Shown: piece after piece, positions 11,107-22,797 of the stretch
Position numbering within the stretch: position 1 is the first letter of the stretch
How the letters are laid out: each line of letters begins with the position of its first letter
From: Atrichornis clamosus
Lineage: Eukaryota > Chordata > Aves > Passeriformes > Menuridae
Assembly (NCBI GenBank): GCA_013400975.1
Contig: WBMZ01009480.1
Location: 33,001-97,000 of the forward strand
Length of the DNA stretch: 64,000 nt
Direction of reading: 5' to 3'
The notes under the pieces: model-generated
What the model saw: the letters and a program-made list of their open reading frames with translations, nothing else
The model's database searches: none
Told to the model about the DNA's origin: nothing
Translations under genes and position numbers: made by a program

Positions 11107-14100
11107 GTCTCAATGAGTCAGTGTTGTCTAAAAGAGGAGCATAGCAAAATATCTTGTCAGATCCAGTTGATCATGAAGGTTACTTCCCAAGAAACCACTA
11201 GATTTATTGACTAAAGACTGGATGAATTCTCCTGTTCTTTTGATGTTGAAAAAAAAAAGGTTCCTAGTGATAAAATGTGTGTGGTAAAGAGTGGTAAAAA
11301 TTCCATTTTCATCTCATACCCAGCACCAGTTACACAAGATCTCTGAAGCACAACAGTACTTCTGTAAACTGAACATGAGCACATGATCCTTTGCTGAGCT
11401 TAAAACCCACAAATGGATCCAAAGAACAGGAAGTTGTAAATATAAGGTTGGAGCTGTCCATGAGCCCAAAGGTTCATAGTTTCACTGAGCCACAGCACAT
11501 ACCTTCTTTCAAAATGCTAAATATTTCTGAAATAAACACTGACAGTATTAATCTTTGCACATTGTTGATTAGCAAACAATTAAGTGAATGTCTGAGGGAA
11601 TAAATTTTTTCTTATTCCTGTCTGACTCAGTTTAACTTTTCCACTCTTCTTGACTTCTTTCCTTTATCCCTTGCAAATGGTAGAAAGCAATGAAAGAATA
11701 AAATAAAACACTATTACTTTACCAGTGAATCTCTAAGAACATAAGCAAGCCTTTTGTACAAGTTAAAGATATCCATTGATTTTTAACAAGATATATACAC
11801 ATATGAAAGAACACACTTTAAAAAATTTCTTATTTTAATGTGTTGCGAGATTATGCATCATGTATTGTTGCTGCACAGTTGGAAGATATTCTATTCTTGA
11901 TAATTGCAGAGCAAACACTTTACTGACTGAGCAGCCAACAGTTCAAGCAAACATAGTGACAACACCCATACTGCCAAATTCTGCCTCCTTCTCCAAAACT
12001 GTGTCACAGGAAGATCAATCACCTTGCTGAAATGTTGCTTTTTATGAATAGCATAAGGTTCATACAGAGCGAGCTGATTTATCTGTTACTCTTGTAATTT
12101 AGCACAGAATATTTGCAAATCATAGCAGTGGTCACCTTCTGCAGAACAGTTAATCTGTGGTGAAAATTTTACTTTGAAGTTTTCCTCTGGAGAAAGCTAA
12201 CTTTGTGCAACCATAGGAACACTGAAAACAAAATTAGGGATAACTTTGTTATTTGGTACTCAAATGTTTTGGGGTTGAAAACGAAGCAGATCTGCGGGAT
12301 ACAGATTTGTGGTTGACTTCTGTCTCATCAGCATGTTTCTCTTCAGAATTTTCTCATGGTTTCCTCAGGCAGTCAGGACAGAATGTTCTTTACTAAAAAT
12401 GATATATTACATGTCACTCTAAGTATCCTTGTAAGAGCTTCTGTTGGAAGAATTTCCAGCAATATCTGCAGTTCTTCCATCTTCTCAAAGTCATTAATTG
12501 CTCATGACTTTCCAGTTCTCCAAGTTCCCTAGAAAGTGTAATATCAGCATACCTTGACCTTGAACTGCATTGCAAGACAAGAAGGTAGATGGTTTATCAT
12601 CATTTGAGTAATCTCGGAGTGTGAATTTTGCATATTTGCTACCTCTTCTGCTATCCTGGCATACAAAAATAAAATATTTATTTTAGCATTTCAAAAAAAA
12701 ATAAATTGAATCCACTAAGTAAAACAGAAGAGTGTTCCAGTGTGCAGACTTTGGTCCAACATTCGTTTTCTGCCAATTAAAAGAGAATGCTTTAAATAGA
12801 CTTGGCAATTAACTTTTTTACACCTAGAATTGAAAAATATTTGGGGAAAACAGGTCAAACAGAGGAAGTCCAACTTTCAGGCAGAAGAAACCTGCCATAA
12901 GCAACAGTCTACTGGGAATAACAACTTTCCAGTAAAATTCATGGCCTGTAATATAAGCTTCTTCTGCTTCATTCTTTCATCCAAAAAGTGTATATCTATA
13001 TAAAACAAAGGAATAAATGATTTCAAATAAACTAAACAGCACATTTCCTAGTTTATACACTACAGACTCAAACCTAAATGCTCTAATGTTCAGTGGGCCA
13101 ACTTGAAAACCAACAATCTGCCTAGGGAGACCTAATTTTCAACTCAAGAGAGCGTAGAGAGGGCTTTACTATCCTTCACTACTTTTGTCATCTCCCTTTC
13201 CTGTGCAATTACCTCTTAGAAGAAATGTTGAGGATTCTGTGCTGGCTTAAAACAAAGTGTGAAGAGAAAGTGTTGCTATAGCAAAAATCTATTTAAAAAT
13301 ATTTCTTTCTGACAGTACTGGGGACAGATTCAGATTTGATGCTTAGATTAAGAAAAGTTTTAATATACCTTTTAATTTATATCAATACAGAAAAAAAAAG
13401 AAAAATCACTTTGGTGGTTAATTTGCATCTATCTCAAATTATCAACTTTTCCATTCTATCAAATTTTTGCCACGGTGAACTTTGTTTAAACCTTAAAAAC
13501 ATTTAGAGAAAATGTCTATTAAAGTTCATTAAACACTGGCACTTCATAATTGTGAATCTCTTCACATTAAGTGTTCCTTTCAGATGGATGATGTTCTACC
13601 CATGAATAAAAGCCTTTGCAGTAATTTAACATTGGTGATGCAAGGTTTAAAAATTATTACGCTTTTCATAACTGAAAAATTCATATTTTAATGGGACAAT
13701 CTTGCTTGGCTGTCTCCCTCACAGTATTTAGCTAAAAAAAGAAAAGAGGAAGACCTTACACATAACCCCCAACTATTCTAATGACGCATGTCAGTTGAGG
13801 TGTTTGGGTAGCAAAATACTTTATTTGCACTGTAAACACCACTGAAGTTTTCACAATAAAATGCTTGGTGTATTTGGTATTAATCATTAAAAACAAACAA
13901 ACAAACCCCAACCCACTACATATACAGCACCTAATGAGACTTTTCTAAACTTTATAGCGAAAAGACATTCACACAGTGTACTCCCTGTATGTAGTAAATT
14001 TTTTTAATAAATCCTTTTTTCAAGAGGCTCTTGAGAACAAGCAATGCATGTACCTCACACCATTTTATGAAGTTAAAGGTATTTCTAAACTAAGCACTTA

Positions 14101-14187
14101 TTTCCAGAGTTCCAAAAATGATCATTTCATATTTCTTTTAATCACAAAACCGAACTAAATTCAGGATTTGATAAAGTGGTGATCAGT

Positions 14188-14247
14188 TAAAGATTGGACT
14201 TGATGATCTTGGCAGTCTTTTTCAACCTTATTGATTATGTGATTTTG
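14188..14247 (+). mobile_element. CR1-type 3' tail fragment
   Basis: The order GATTGGACTTGATGATCTT, then CTTTTTCAACCTTATTGATT and ATGTGATT matches the last roughly 60 bases of avian CR1 elements in plus orientation. Nothing else of the element is recognisable upstream. A tail carried inside another repeat remains possible. Confidence 0.7.
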
Positions 14248-16570
14248 ATATCCTGATCATGCTTGATTCACATGCTGGTCAATGGTAAAGCTACATTTAC
14301 ATCAACAAAGTATTTCCAGAACTCTTTGTGTCCTTTGTCTGACCTGAAACTAATCCATATTTTTACCTTTGCTTCTAAAGAACTTCCAGAAGTCGACTCT
14401 ATGTCTTTGATCTTTTCTACCTTTACAGATATTGGTAGTTACTTTTTCCTATCTATGCAACCAAAGAAGAACTTCAACTAGCCTCTTCCATAACATTTCT
14501 TCACAGATGGTGCTACAGTGTTTCTGGGGACAACCAGCCCATTCTTTCTCACTCCTCTGGCATGCACACACCCTGCGGTTGACCGAGGAAACTGGAAACT
14601 CCAGATAGCACCCCACAGTGTAATTGGATACAGACTGGACAAGGCAGTAATGCCTAAGATTGCAAAGGAAAGTTAAAATCCTCATCCTTTAAAGGGAGAA
14701 TGAGGTCAGGGAATGGTGCATTTTATGGGAATCACACACAAGTCTTCAGAGCAATTGATTTAAAATGGCTAGGAAAGCTAATGGAGTAGAATATGTTTGG
14801 GGATTCCATCCTGCTTATCAGCAGAGATAGTATTGTCACTTTGGGATTAAACCCTAATAATGAATAAAGACACAGAGCACATTAACCAGGTAACTAATTA
14901 TCACTAGCTAGAGAAAAATGCCTTTTGTAGAGTGACAACTATTAAAAAGCTGAGTGGTGGAGATATTAATTTAGTGATCTGAAAGACCATGAGCAAGTTT
15001 GAAAGCTGCACATGCAGTAGCCCTGTAGGCAGAGCATCTGTTTAACCATAGTAACACAACAGTGAAAGCGTGTGTGACAAGGTGAGAAAAATCCTTTCTG
15101 CAAGGACTAGACCTATTTTGAGGAAGTTATTGGACAACATCCAAGGATATGAAGTTCACAGCTTCACACTTATTTTCCTCATGGTACAAAAGCATTACAA
15201 TAATTCATTAGACAAAGAGTTTCAAAGCAGAACGATTAGAGGGGAGAGAGACCAGCTGCTGTCTGAGCTGACAGGTTTGACTACAGGAGCCAGCAAAAGG
15301 ACTGGCAAGCAGAGCTATAGAAGATGGAATATATTTGCCAAAATTCAGGTAACAAACTTCTAAGAAAGCGTGAAAACTACACAAGGGTCTTCTATCACTT
15401 GTTTGAGCCAAAGCAAGTAACATATCTTCCCTATCATTAGCACTCATATATTTTTCTGTATGCCAAATTTCATAAGGGAATTTATCTGGCTGGTAAATTC
15501 ACCTAATCAACTCTGCAACATCTTATTGATCCCAGGTTTTCAAGGGAAGCTCTTTTAGTTCTCTCTGGCATATGTCTGAATAATGCTAAGGAAATCCTGG
15601 CAAGAAATTGCAGAGCCTGTTTACCTGTCAGAAACTCAATGGGAAGAAAATCAAACATCAACAGAGATTTTTTTTTTTTTTATTAAATATAAGAATGCAT
15701 TTGACCTAATTATGCCCCTGTCCCAAGACTCATAAAGAGCATTTTTCAAAGACATGGGAATGGATTTTTCAATTTTTTTTTCCTCCCTTCCCCCTTCTTA
15801 GCAAAGAAATCCCTAACAAAAAGAAGTCATAAGACAGATCTTGGCTAACACTGGTCACTGGCTTTAACTAGACGAGTTGGTTGTCTCTTCCCTCTTACAA
15901 AGGAAACAAAGCATATTGATCATATTATTGATTAGATGATCTTTATCATCTTCCCTAGATGTAAAGCCTACATCATTATAAAAGAATTTTAAAACACCAA
16001 CATGAATGTAAAAAGAAAATAGACAGAATAGAAGAGACAATCCTCAAAAAAAAATTAATTACTTCTTCTTAAAGCTTTGTTACTGTAGGATTATTCAGTG
16101 TAATATGCTATGAGTGTATAATTTAATCTTTATTTCTTTCCTAGATTTATGGCTATGCAAAAGAGTTAGGTAATTTATGTACTGACTTAGGAAACGAAAC
16201 ACAAAGTGGGACACTGTATTTTACATATTTTTATTTGTCTGCTTGCATGTTCTATCTTGCTTTTTCATGATGCTGGGAAAACATACACAAGCTTGGACTT
16301 CAAGAAGAAATGTATTTTTTGCAAATTCCAGAAACCAATAAAAGTTTGAGGTTATTTAGCAGCTTCTGGAAGAGGTGAAGAAACTTCTGAGATTGTTTTA
16401 CAAAACGCACTAAGATCAAGTTGAATTAAACATTCAAAAGTCTTCCTTTTCTTCAGTGTTTTTCTAAATAGGCTTGCTTATGTTTGAAGTTAGGGCCACT
16501 CAGGATCTAATCAGTTCTTCTGTTGACAAGCATTTTACATTACTGGGACCATCTCTCTAAACTAACCTGT

Positions 16571-16621
16571 AAAAAAAAAATAGAAAACAAAACACACCAA
16601 AAAAAAAAAAAAAAAAAAAAA
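16571..16621. repeat. A-rich tract with A23 run
   Basis: An A10 run, a short AC-rich spacer and a run of 23 A (16599-16621) follow each other. No retroposed gene or SINE could be recognised upstream. The run length is likely unreliable in short-read data. Confidence 0.9.
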
Positions 16622-16753
16622 CCACCCAAAGGAAAGAGATATTTGCAGTAAATACCAAGCAGACACAATTTAACTCATAATTGTAAACAGTTACGTTAAA
16701 GGAAAAGATGTCAAAAACATGCAGCAGCATCTTTAAGGGAGTTTAGTAGTATT

Positions 16754-16780
16754 TCATAGAATCCTTTAGGTTGGCAAGCT
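16754..16780 (-). mobile_element. Possible CR1 tail scrap (minus strand)
   Basis: TTCATAGAATCCTTTAGGTTGG is the reverse complement of a CR1 3' end, but the match stops after about 27 bases. A chance match cannot be excluded. Confidence 0.4.
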
Positions 16781-17067
16781 CTTCCTGAGCTGATTCTTGC
16801 TCAATAAGGAGGATTCTACTCAACCCTAAGTACACTCAGATGCTACACACCTGGACAGCATTGGGTACAGTGTTGCTGCAGCCCTGCACAGAAGTTGTAA
16901 ATTATGTTCTGTAAGCTCTAGTTCAGTATTCAGGGATGCTCATGTATTTCACCAGAGAGAAGGAAAACAATGCCACAAAACTAACAGAACAAGAGAAAAT
17001 TATTTAGTTTGAAGAGGGAAGTCTGTGCACATACTGGATGAGAAGCAGAAAGGTGTTTCTGTTTCAG

Positions 17068-17100
17068 CTGAGGCAGAATGAGGAAATGCAAGGAAGTAAG
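17068..17100 (+). other. Candidate 33-nt exon (splice-like borders)
   Basis: A pyrimidine-rich stretch ending TTTCTGTTTCAG precedes this block, and a good donor GTGAGT follows at 17101. The 33 nt are open in the frame LRQNEEMQGSK and keep phase, as neuronal microexons do. Such borders arise by chance many times in 64 kb, and no neighbouring exon was found, so this is only a candidate. Confidence 0.12.
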
Positions 17101-18400
17101 GTGAGTTTGTGGAGTCTAAGAAAACAGGAAGCCTATGGCCAAGTTTGCTGCTACAGTTTCAAGGATCACAAACCTGGATTTCATTCAGAGATCCCTTCTT
17201 AATTTGTATCCATTGCAATTCTCTGATTTTAATTAGGCTCATTCCCAGATTAATACAGTACATAATAAACATTGCAAAAATGTCAATTATCTACCTTTCC
17301 TCCTAATACAGCTTCTCCCCGTTCCCTCCTCCCTACCCAGCAATAGTAACAAAATCTGCAAATAAGGACAAAGGAATCAATTCAGAGGATGAAAGTAATG
17401 TCACTAAATTTTTTCTAGGAATAAATTTTACTCTGAACATAACTCATTTTTCTCTGATGTTTAAGGTTAAATCTACAGTATAAGTAATATTGAATCGGAT
17501 GTTAGAAAGCCATGCCAATCTGCAAAAGAAAATTAAAAAATAAATCTAAAGCAATTTTAGAGGCTTTGGAATCTAAGATTAGAGGTAAGCCCTGATATAT
17601 ATGGAAGAAAAACAGAAGGATTATTTCTCAATAAGAATCAATCCCTTGGGAAAAACCAACCAAACAAAAACAAAAAAACCCCACATATGGCCATATTTCT
17701 ACATCTTCCTCTGAATATTTAACCTTTCCATATGAGAATCAATTAAAAACACAAAAGAAACTCTTTCCAAAGTTGTTTTTTAAAAAGGAGAGAAAAAAAT
17801 TAAGCATACAAGTACTACTACATTAAGGTTCAAATCCTTACATTTACATTGAGAGATTAAAAAAAAAGTTAGATAAAAGATTAAATAAGAGATTTAATAG
17901 AAGGTAGGTTATGTACACAAATTATGACTTGCAAAATCCATTCTTATATTCTTCTTAGGATCAAGGGCAGATTAGTTCATTGAAAACCCAGCCAACTAAA
18001 CAGAAAACCTCTAGCAAAATGTGAGTAGTGGTAATAATGTTTTGTTGCAGGGCAAGACTTCTCCCCTATCCTCTCCCTTTTACCCTAGGGATAAGACTAT
18101 ATTCTGAATATAGATTTCACAGTACAGAAACCCAAGTAAACTACTAAAGGCACCACATGTCCTGTGATCTGCTTCTGCACGTTGCAATTGATAGTCACAG
18201 AAAGTGTCACAGACTTTTGAAGGCAATGTAGGAACCGCGCAGGGGAGTATTTGCTTCTTACCATATTTTCATGTTCTCCTTGATAGAAAATGTAGTGAGA
18301 CATCCTGATGTAACAGCTTCTTTTCCTCAAATGCCAAAAGAAGGAAGATAGCAGTTGTTGAAAGCTGAGAAAAGGGGAACAGTTTGGAGAAGGGTCTTAC

Positions 18401-18459
18401 CCACCAGGAACTCCACAATGCATTGTCCCTTCTGCTCAGCCACTCTGATCTCAGGTGGC
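18401..18459 (-). other. Weak exon-like segment (minus strand)
   Basis: On the minus strand a GTAAGA donor (plus 18395-18400) follows a 59-nt block open in one frame (PPEIRVAEQKGQCIVEFLVG). It is preceded by a poor acceptor ending GGTCAG. The block is richer in GC than its flanks. The acceptor lacks a good pyrimidine tract, so support is weak. Confidence 0.08.
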
Positions 18460-19706
18460 CTGACCAACATCAGCAACACTGGGCTATCGGACAAAAAGGC
18501 ATTCTGCTTACCCAGGAAGAATCAAGACTAATAAATCCATTCATTTTTATGAAAATAGTTTTTTTCACCTATCTATTCAGCAATAAATACCTTGTACTTT
18601 TGTGTATAAGCTTTTGGTCCATAATCAGCCAGATATATTTCTGTATCTCAGGTAAAATCATCAAAGGTTAACCTTGAAAGAAACTTGATTTGGTACCTCA
18701 ATGCACAGTTTACCTAGATTTCATTTATGAACGTCCCTTTCTCTTTATACAGTTTCCTTTCTTTTGCCAAACACATAGCAGCATTCACAAGAGATTCTCT
18801 TCAAGTAATTAAAACCAGAAATTCATTGGCCTATCACTCATAAAAATGTTAATTAAAATTAGTAGTAACTGAGGACCTGTGCTTGTGTATGTTTTTAATC
18901 AGTTGTACTGGAAGGAGATAATTAATGTCAGATAAAGTACATTCAGCAAGGTTCTCCACATGCTTAGATTGATCTTTCTGACCAACAACAGATGCACAGG
19001 AAGCCAGAAGGTCAATGGTCAGATGCATAGCAGTTGTTAAAGGAGCAGCTGTCAAGATCCACATATGATGCCATTTTGGAAAATATAGAAAATCTCTCCC
19101 AAGAGAATGCAGTGTTGAGAAAGGGATTGCAAGTAGGAACACAGCGTGGCACGTGACTTAAATTTGGAAGTTAGAACTGTAACTCACCAGCTGGTACACC
19201 AGCCTGTACACCAGCTATGCCTGCCTGTGGAGAGCTCCTTCATAGTCCCGTGACCTTACAACATGTCAGGCATGTGGTCCTACTTCAAGAGGGAGTAGTG
19301 AAAGTTTCTCCAGAGACTTTCTGGGCATCTATTAAAGGAGAAATTTTAATATAAATTACTGCTGATGAAAAAAGAAAACCCAAAGAGAAGAAAAATGTGG
19401 TTGATTGTGGAAGGGCAGAGTGAAAGGCAGTCAAATGTGCTGGGCAGTCATGTCAACAGATTTCCACTCACTGCTTGTGGATATTGCCAGCACTTCACGG
19501 TTCTGGTGGTGATGGTCTGTTGTGACTGCATGGATTCCTGGCTGTCTTTCAGCAAACAGTAGGAAATCTCAGAAAAAAAGACTATTGTGTAAGATGGTCT
19601 TTTAGAATTATAACTATTGGTATGTTTTTGTTGAGTATTTTGATGATTATTACAGATTGTTACATATCTATTAAAAGCAGCAAAATAAATGTTTGTTTAT
19701 ATATTA

Positions 19707-19778
19707 AAAAAACACTCAAACAAACAACAACAACAAGAAAAAAATTACACCCAAAAAAAAACCCAAACAAAGAGAAAA
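19707..19778. repeat. A/C-rich low-complexity tract
   Basis: About 70 bases consist almost only of A and C: CAAACAAACAACAACAAC, A7-A9 runs and CCC blocks. Similar tracts occur at 22062, 36565 and 53461, mostly with the A-rich strand on plus. Confidence 0.85.
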
Positions 19779-20025
19779 AACTTTCCTTTAAAAACAGTAA
19801 GAAAGAGCTGCACTCATTTGTCATGGAAAGTTATACCACCATTACCCATATCCCTCTAAATCAGTCTCCAATAATCTCTCTGTTGATCTAGCTATCTAAA
19901 TATAGTTATATTTTTCAAGAAACATAAATATGGAAAGGGAAATGAAGGTACATTCCCTATTGCATCATCATTCCAGCATAAGCGAATAAATAAAAACATA
20001 ATTCCAGAATATGCGTAACATATGT

Positions 20026-20631
20026 TGTTATGCTGGTTGTGGCTGGGGTAGAATTAATCTTCTTTACACTGGCTGATTTGGGACTGTGTTTTGGGTCTGT
20101 GTTGAACACAGTGGTAATAATATAGAGATGTTTTTGTTGTTACCGAGCAGGGCTTACACACATCCAAGGCCTTTTCAGGTTTTTGTACTGCCACGGTGCC
20201 ACGGCTGGCATGGATGTTGAGGGTGCATGGGAGGTTGAGAGGAGACACAGCCAGAACAGGTGATCCAAACTGTCCAAGAGGATATTCCAGACCATATGGC
20301 ATCATGCTCAGTATATAAAGTGGGGAGAAGAAGAAGGAAGGGGATACATTTGCAGTGATGCCATTTGTCTTCCCAAGTCACCATTACATGTGACGGGGCC
20401 CTGCTCTCCTGGAGATGGCTGAACACCTGCCTGCCCATGGGAAGCAGTGAATTAATTCCTTGGTTTGCTTTGTTCATGTGCTCATATTTTGCTTCCCATA
20501 TTAAACTGTCTTTATCTCAAGCCATGAGTATTCCAGCTTTTACCCTTCTGATTCTCTCCCCAATCCCACCAGTGGGGAAGTGAGCGAGCGGCTGTCTGAG
20601 CTTGGCTGCTGCCTGGGGTTAAATCACGACA
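20026..20631 (-). mobile_element. Solo LTR of an avian ERVL-like endogenous retrovirus (minus strand)
   Basis: Read on the minus strand, it starts TGTCGTGATTTAACCCCAGG at 20631 and ends CAACCAGCATAACA at 20026, so it has TG..CA ends and is 606 bp long. Familiar avian LTR blocks follow in order: AGCCGCTCGCTCAC, a GAATCAGAAGGGTAAAAG block, TTGAGATAAAGACAG, a TATA-like CTTTATATACTGAGCATGA (about 20297-20320), a TCTGGCTGTGTCTCCTCTC block, and a terminal TAATTCTACCCCAGCC. No primer-binding site, polypurine tract or gag-pol sequence adjoins it, so it is a solo LTR left after LTR-LTR recombination. The 5-bp flanks (TATGT and GCTGT) agree at only three positions, so the target-site duplication has decayed or a border is off. 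The promoter signals look degraded; present activity cannot be judged. Confidence 0.9.
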
Positions 20632-20798
20632 GCTGTAAAAAGCATTCAAGGATAAGGCTGTAGTTTCAGCATCGTTTTAAACCCATTAGAGTGCTGNCTG
20701 AGCTTGGCTGCTGCCTGGGGTTAAATCACGACAGCTGTAAAAAGCATTCAAGGATAAGGCTGTAGTTTCAGCATCGTTTTAAACCCATTAGAGTGCTG
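20596..20798. repeat. Exact 101-bp direct duplication around a single N
   Basis: Bases 20596-20696 are repeated without a mismatch at 20698-20798, with one N between them. The unit covers the last 36 bases of the LTR and 65 bases of flanking unique sequence. This is the typical mark of two contigs whose ends overlap by 101 bp but were joined as a scaffold gap instead of merged. The genome probably holds one copy. Confidence 0.95.
20697..20697. other. Assembly gap (single N)
   Basis: This is the only ambiguous base I noticed in the window. It marks the contig join described for 20596-20798. Confidence 0.97.
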
Positions 20799-22061
20799 AA
20801 AAATAGCAAAGTTCCACTGACCCACCTCTGATTTTCCCAGCTTTCTTCTCTCTGTAGCTTATACAGTTTAAAGATCAAGTAAAATAACATATTCAGCTGA
20901 CTAAAATCTGACATTTCTTTCTGTTCTGGTAAAACTGTTTATTGTATTCCTTGGTCTAATTCTATGCAACCTTATGAAGAAGGAAAATGGTAGAAATGGC
21001 AGAACTACCTTTTTGGAACTTGACCAATCCTAGGTCTACTTTAAACAATCAGAAGTCTTCAGCATTACAATATAAATCTTAGAAATATTAGTGGATTTTT
21101 TACACCTGAATTTATGGTAGAATTGCTTGTATGGTAAAACATACATTCCATATATATCTCAAAAGATTGTGCAGCCTTCTACCTATTTACATATCATATT
21201 TACATTAGTTCAAGTAAATAAAATATAATTTGGCCCATGATGAGTCTAATTGACATTCTTTATAATTATATGTGAAACCACAAGTCAAAACAGCAGGAAG
21301 GAATACAGAGAAATATGCAGCTGAAAGATTTTAGACAGTAAGATATCCATCTGTAAAAATATTTCTGTAGAGAATCCACAGCAGCACTCTCTCTCTGAAC
21401 AGTTTAGGTGGAAGCAGAAAGCATGGCAGGCACACCACAGATCTTAATCTTCCAAAGCATTTATGAACTAAATCTGGAAGAGCTAAGAAGACTTTTTGTT
21501 TTTTCAATTTTAGATTTCAGAAGCAGAGTTAAAAGGGAATTGTCCTCATTAAAGCAATTAATCAAACTTTGACATGAAAATGTGCATTTAATTATTTTTT
21601 CCTGCTTGTGAAAAATTCCCCAGGAAGGAAATGGAAAAGGAGAGGTTAAAAAAAATAGAACTCACACAGGAAAACATCTTCTTAGATTGAACAGGAAATG
21701 GTTTTCAAGTGGAAAATTACAATGAACTGCAAAAATAGTGTAAAATATTTCATTAATATAAGACCTATAGAAAGAAAACACTGTTTGGACAAACCTAGAA
21801 TAAAAGTTCACTTCATCTCTCTCTGAAAGTGCAAGTTAATATAAAGCTTTTAATACCAGTTCAGCTTTGGCAGCAGTCAAATACTTTTCAAAAATTGACA
21901 CATTTATGTCAAAAGAAAGTGAATTATTTTTGCTATTGGTTGGTCCATTCTTGTCAAAATCCAACTAGCTTTCCATTTTCCTTCATCCTTAGAACATCAT
22001 TCCTGCAGTTGTCAAAAGGTAGTTACATGGAATGAATGCAGTTACTGGAGTAAAAACCACA

Positions 22062-22135
22062 TCTTTAAAAACAAAAAAAAACAAACCAAAAAAACCCGAA
22101 AATAAAAAAAAATCACAAGAAACCACACCCACACA
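22062..22135. repeat. A/C-rich low-complexity tract
   Basis: There are A7-A9 runs separated by CAAACC, CCC and CACACC. It resembles the tracts at 19707 and 36565. Confidence 0.8.
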
Positions 22136-22775
22136 CAGACATAGACAATTAAACTTTTAGATGTTCACAAAAACATTATGTGACACTGTAAAAAATAATC
22201 CTCTTCAAGAAAAACAATTAGGAATGTTGATGAAATTTCTATTATATAAAAATCAATAATTAAAAGAGTGACAACGAGAATAACAAACCAAGGATGAATC
22301 AAAACCAATGGGAATTTTCTTTACTTGCCAGAATTCTATTTTGTATTGCCTGATAAATATTCCTGTCTCTTCGGTTGGCCAAGAAACCCATTAGGAAAAG
22401 AAAATGGACCCATTGTTCTTTCTTTTATTCACTTTAAATAGAGTTACCAGTGCCTCCATTAAAACGTTGTTAGAAGATGATACTCTATTAGCACAGCTAA
22501 AGTCAGTTCTGGGGGTAGAGACACTCTAAAATTTAATCCTAATAGCTGACATGTAACTGGAGTCTCCTGCAGGTAAATTATTAATAAAAACATGCACTAA
22601 ATTAGTTATTACCAAATGTGTACTACTACTAAAAATAGCTAAAACCTTGCCACACACAAAGCCAGTTCCTTTGTAGCACAAAAGACATAGGATAATGGAA
22701 ATTATTTTCAGCTTGTACAAGAAGCAGATTTATTACTTATTTCATGCCATCTTCTACATCATTAGCAAGGATGTT

Positions 22776-22797
22776 TTATTATTATTATTATTAATAT
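22776..22797. repeat. TTA trinucleotide microsatellite
   Basis: About seven TTA units follow a T-run and pass into ATATTTAATT. Confidence 0.85.

Larger units (their letters stand above)
9291..20025. other. Unique non-coding DNA with CR1 scraps and A-rich tracts
   Basis: No gene is recognised over about 10.7 kb. The block at 9355-9535 is somewhat richer in GC and may be older repeat, but I cannot identify it. Small duplications (10261, 11031), CR1 tail scraps (14188, 16754), poly-A or AC-rich runs (13889-13910, 16571, 17658-17682, 19707) and two exon-like segments (17068, 18401) are listed or discussed separately. Open frames at 15070-15363 (plus) and 15208-15447 (minus) overlap on opposite strands and neither shows a known domain. 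Confidence 0.55.

Noticed and set aside
15070..15447. Two overlapping open frames on opposite strands (97 and 79 codons)
   Set aside because: They are mutually overlapping, neither has a recognisable domain, and the apparent donor near 15349 (CAG/GTAACA) lacks a good acceptor upstream.
20175..20477. 100-codon and 83-codon minus-strand frames near 20054-20477
   Set aside because: They lie within a solo LTR, which is non-coding in this ERV type.
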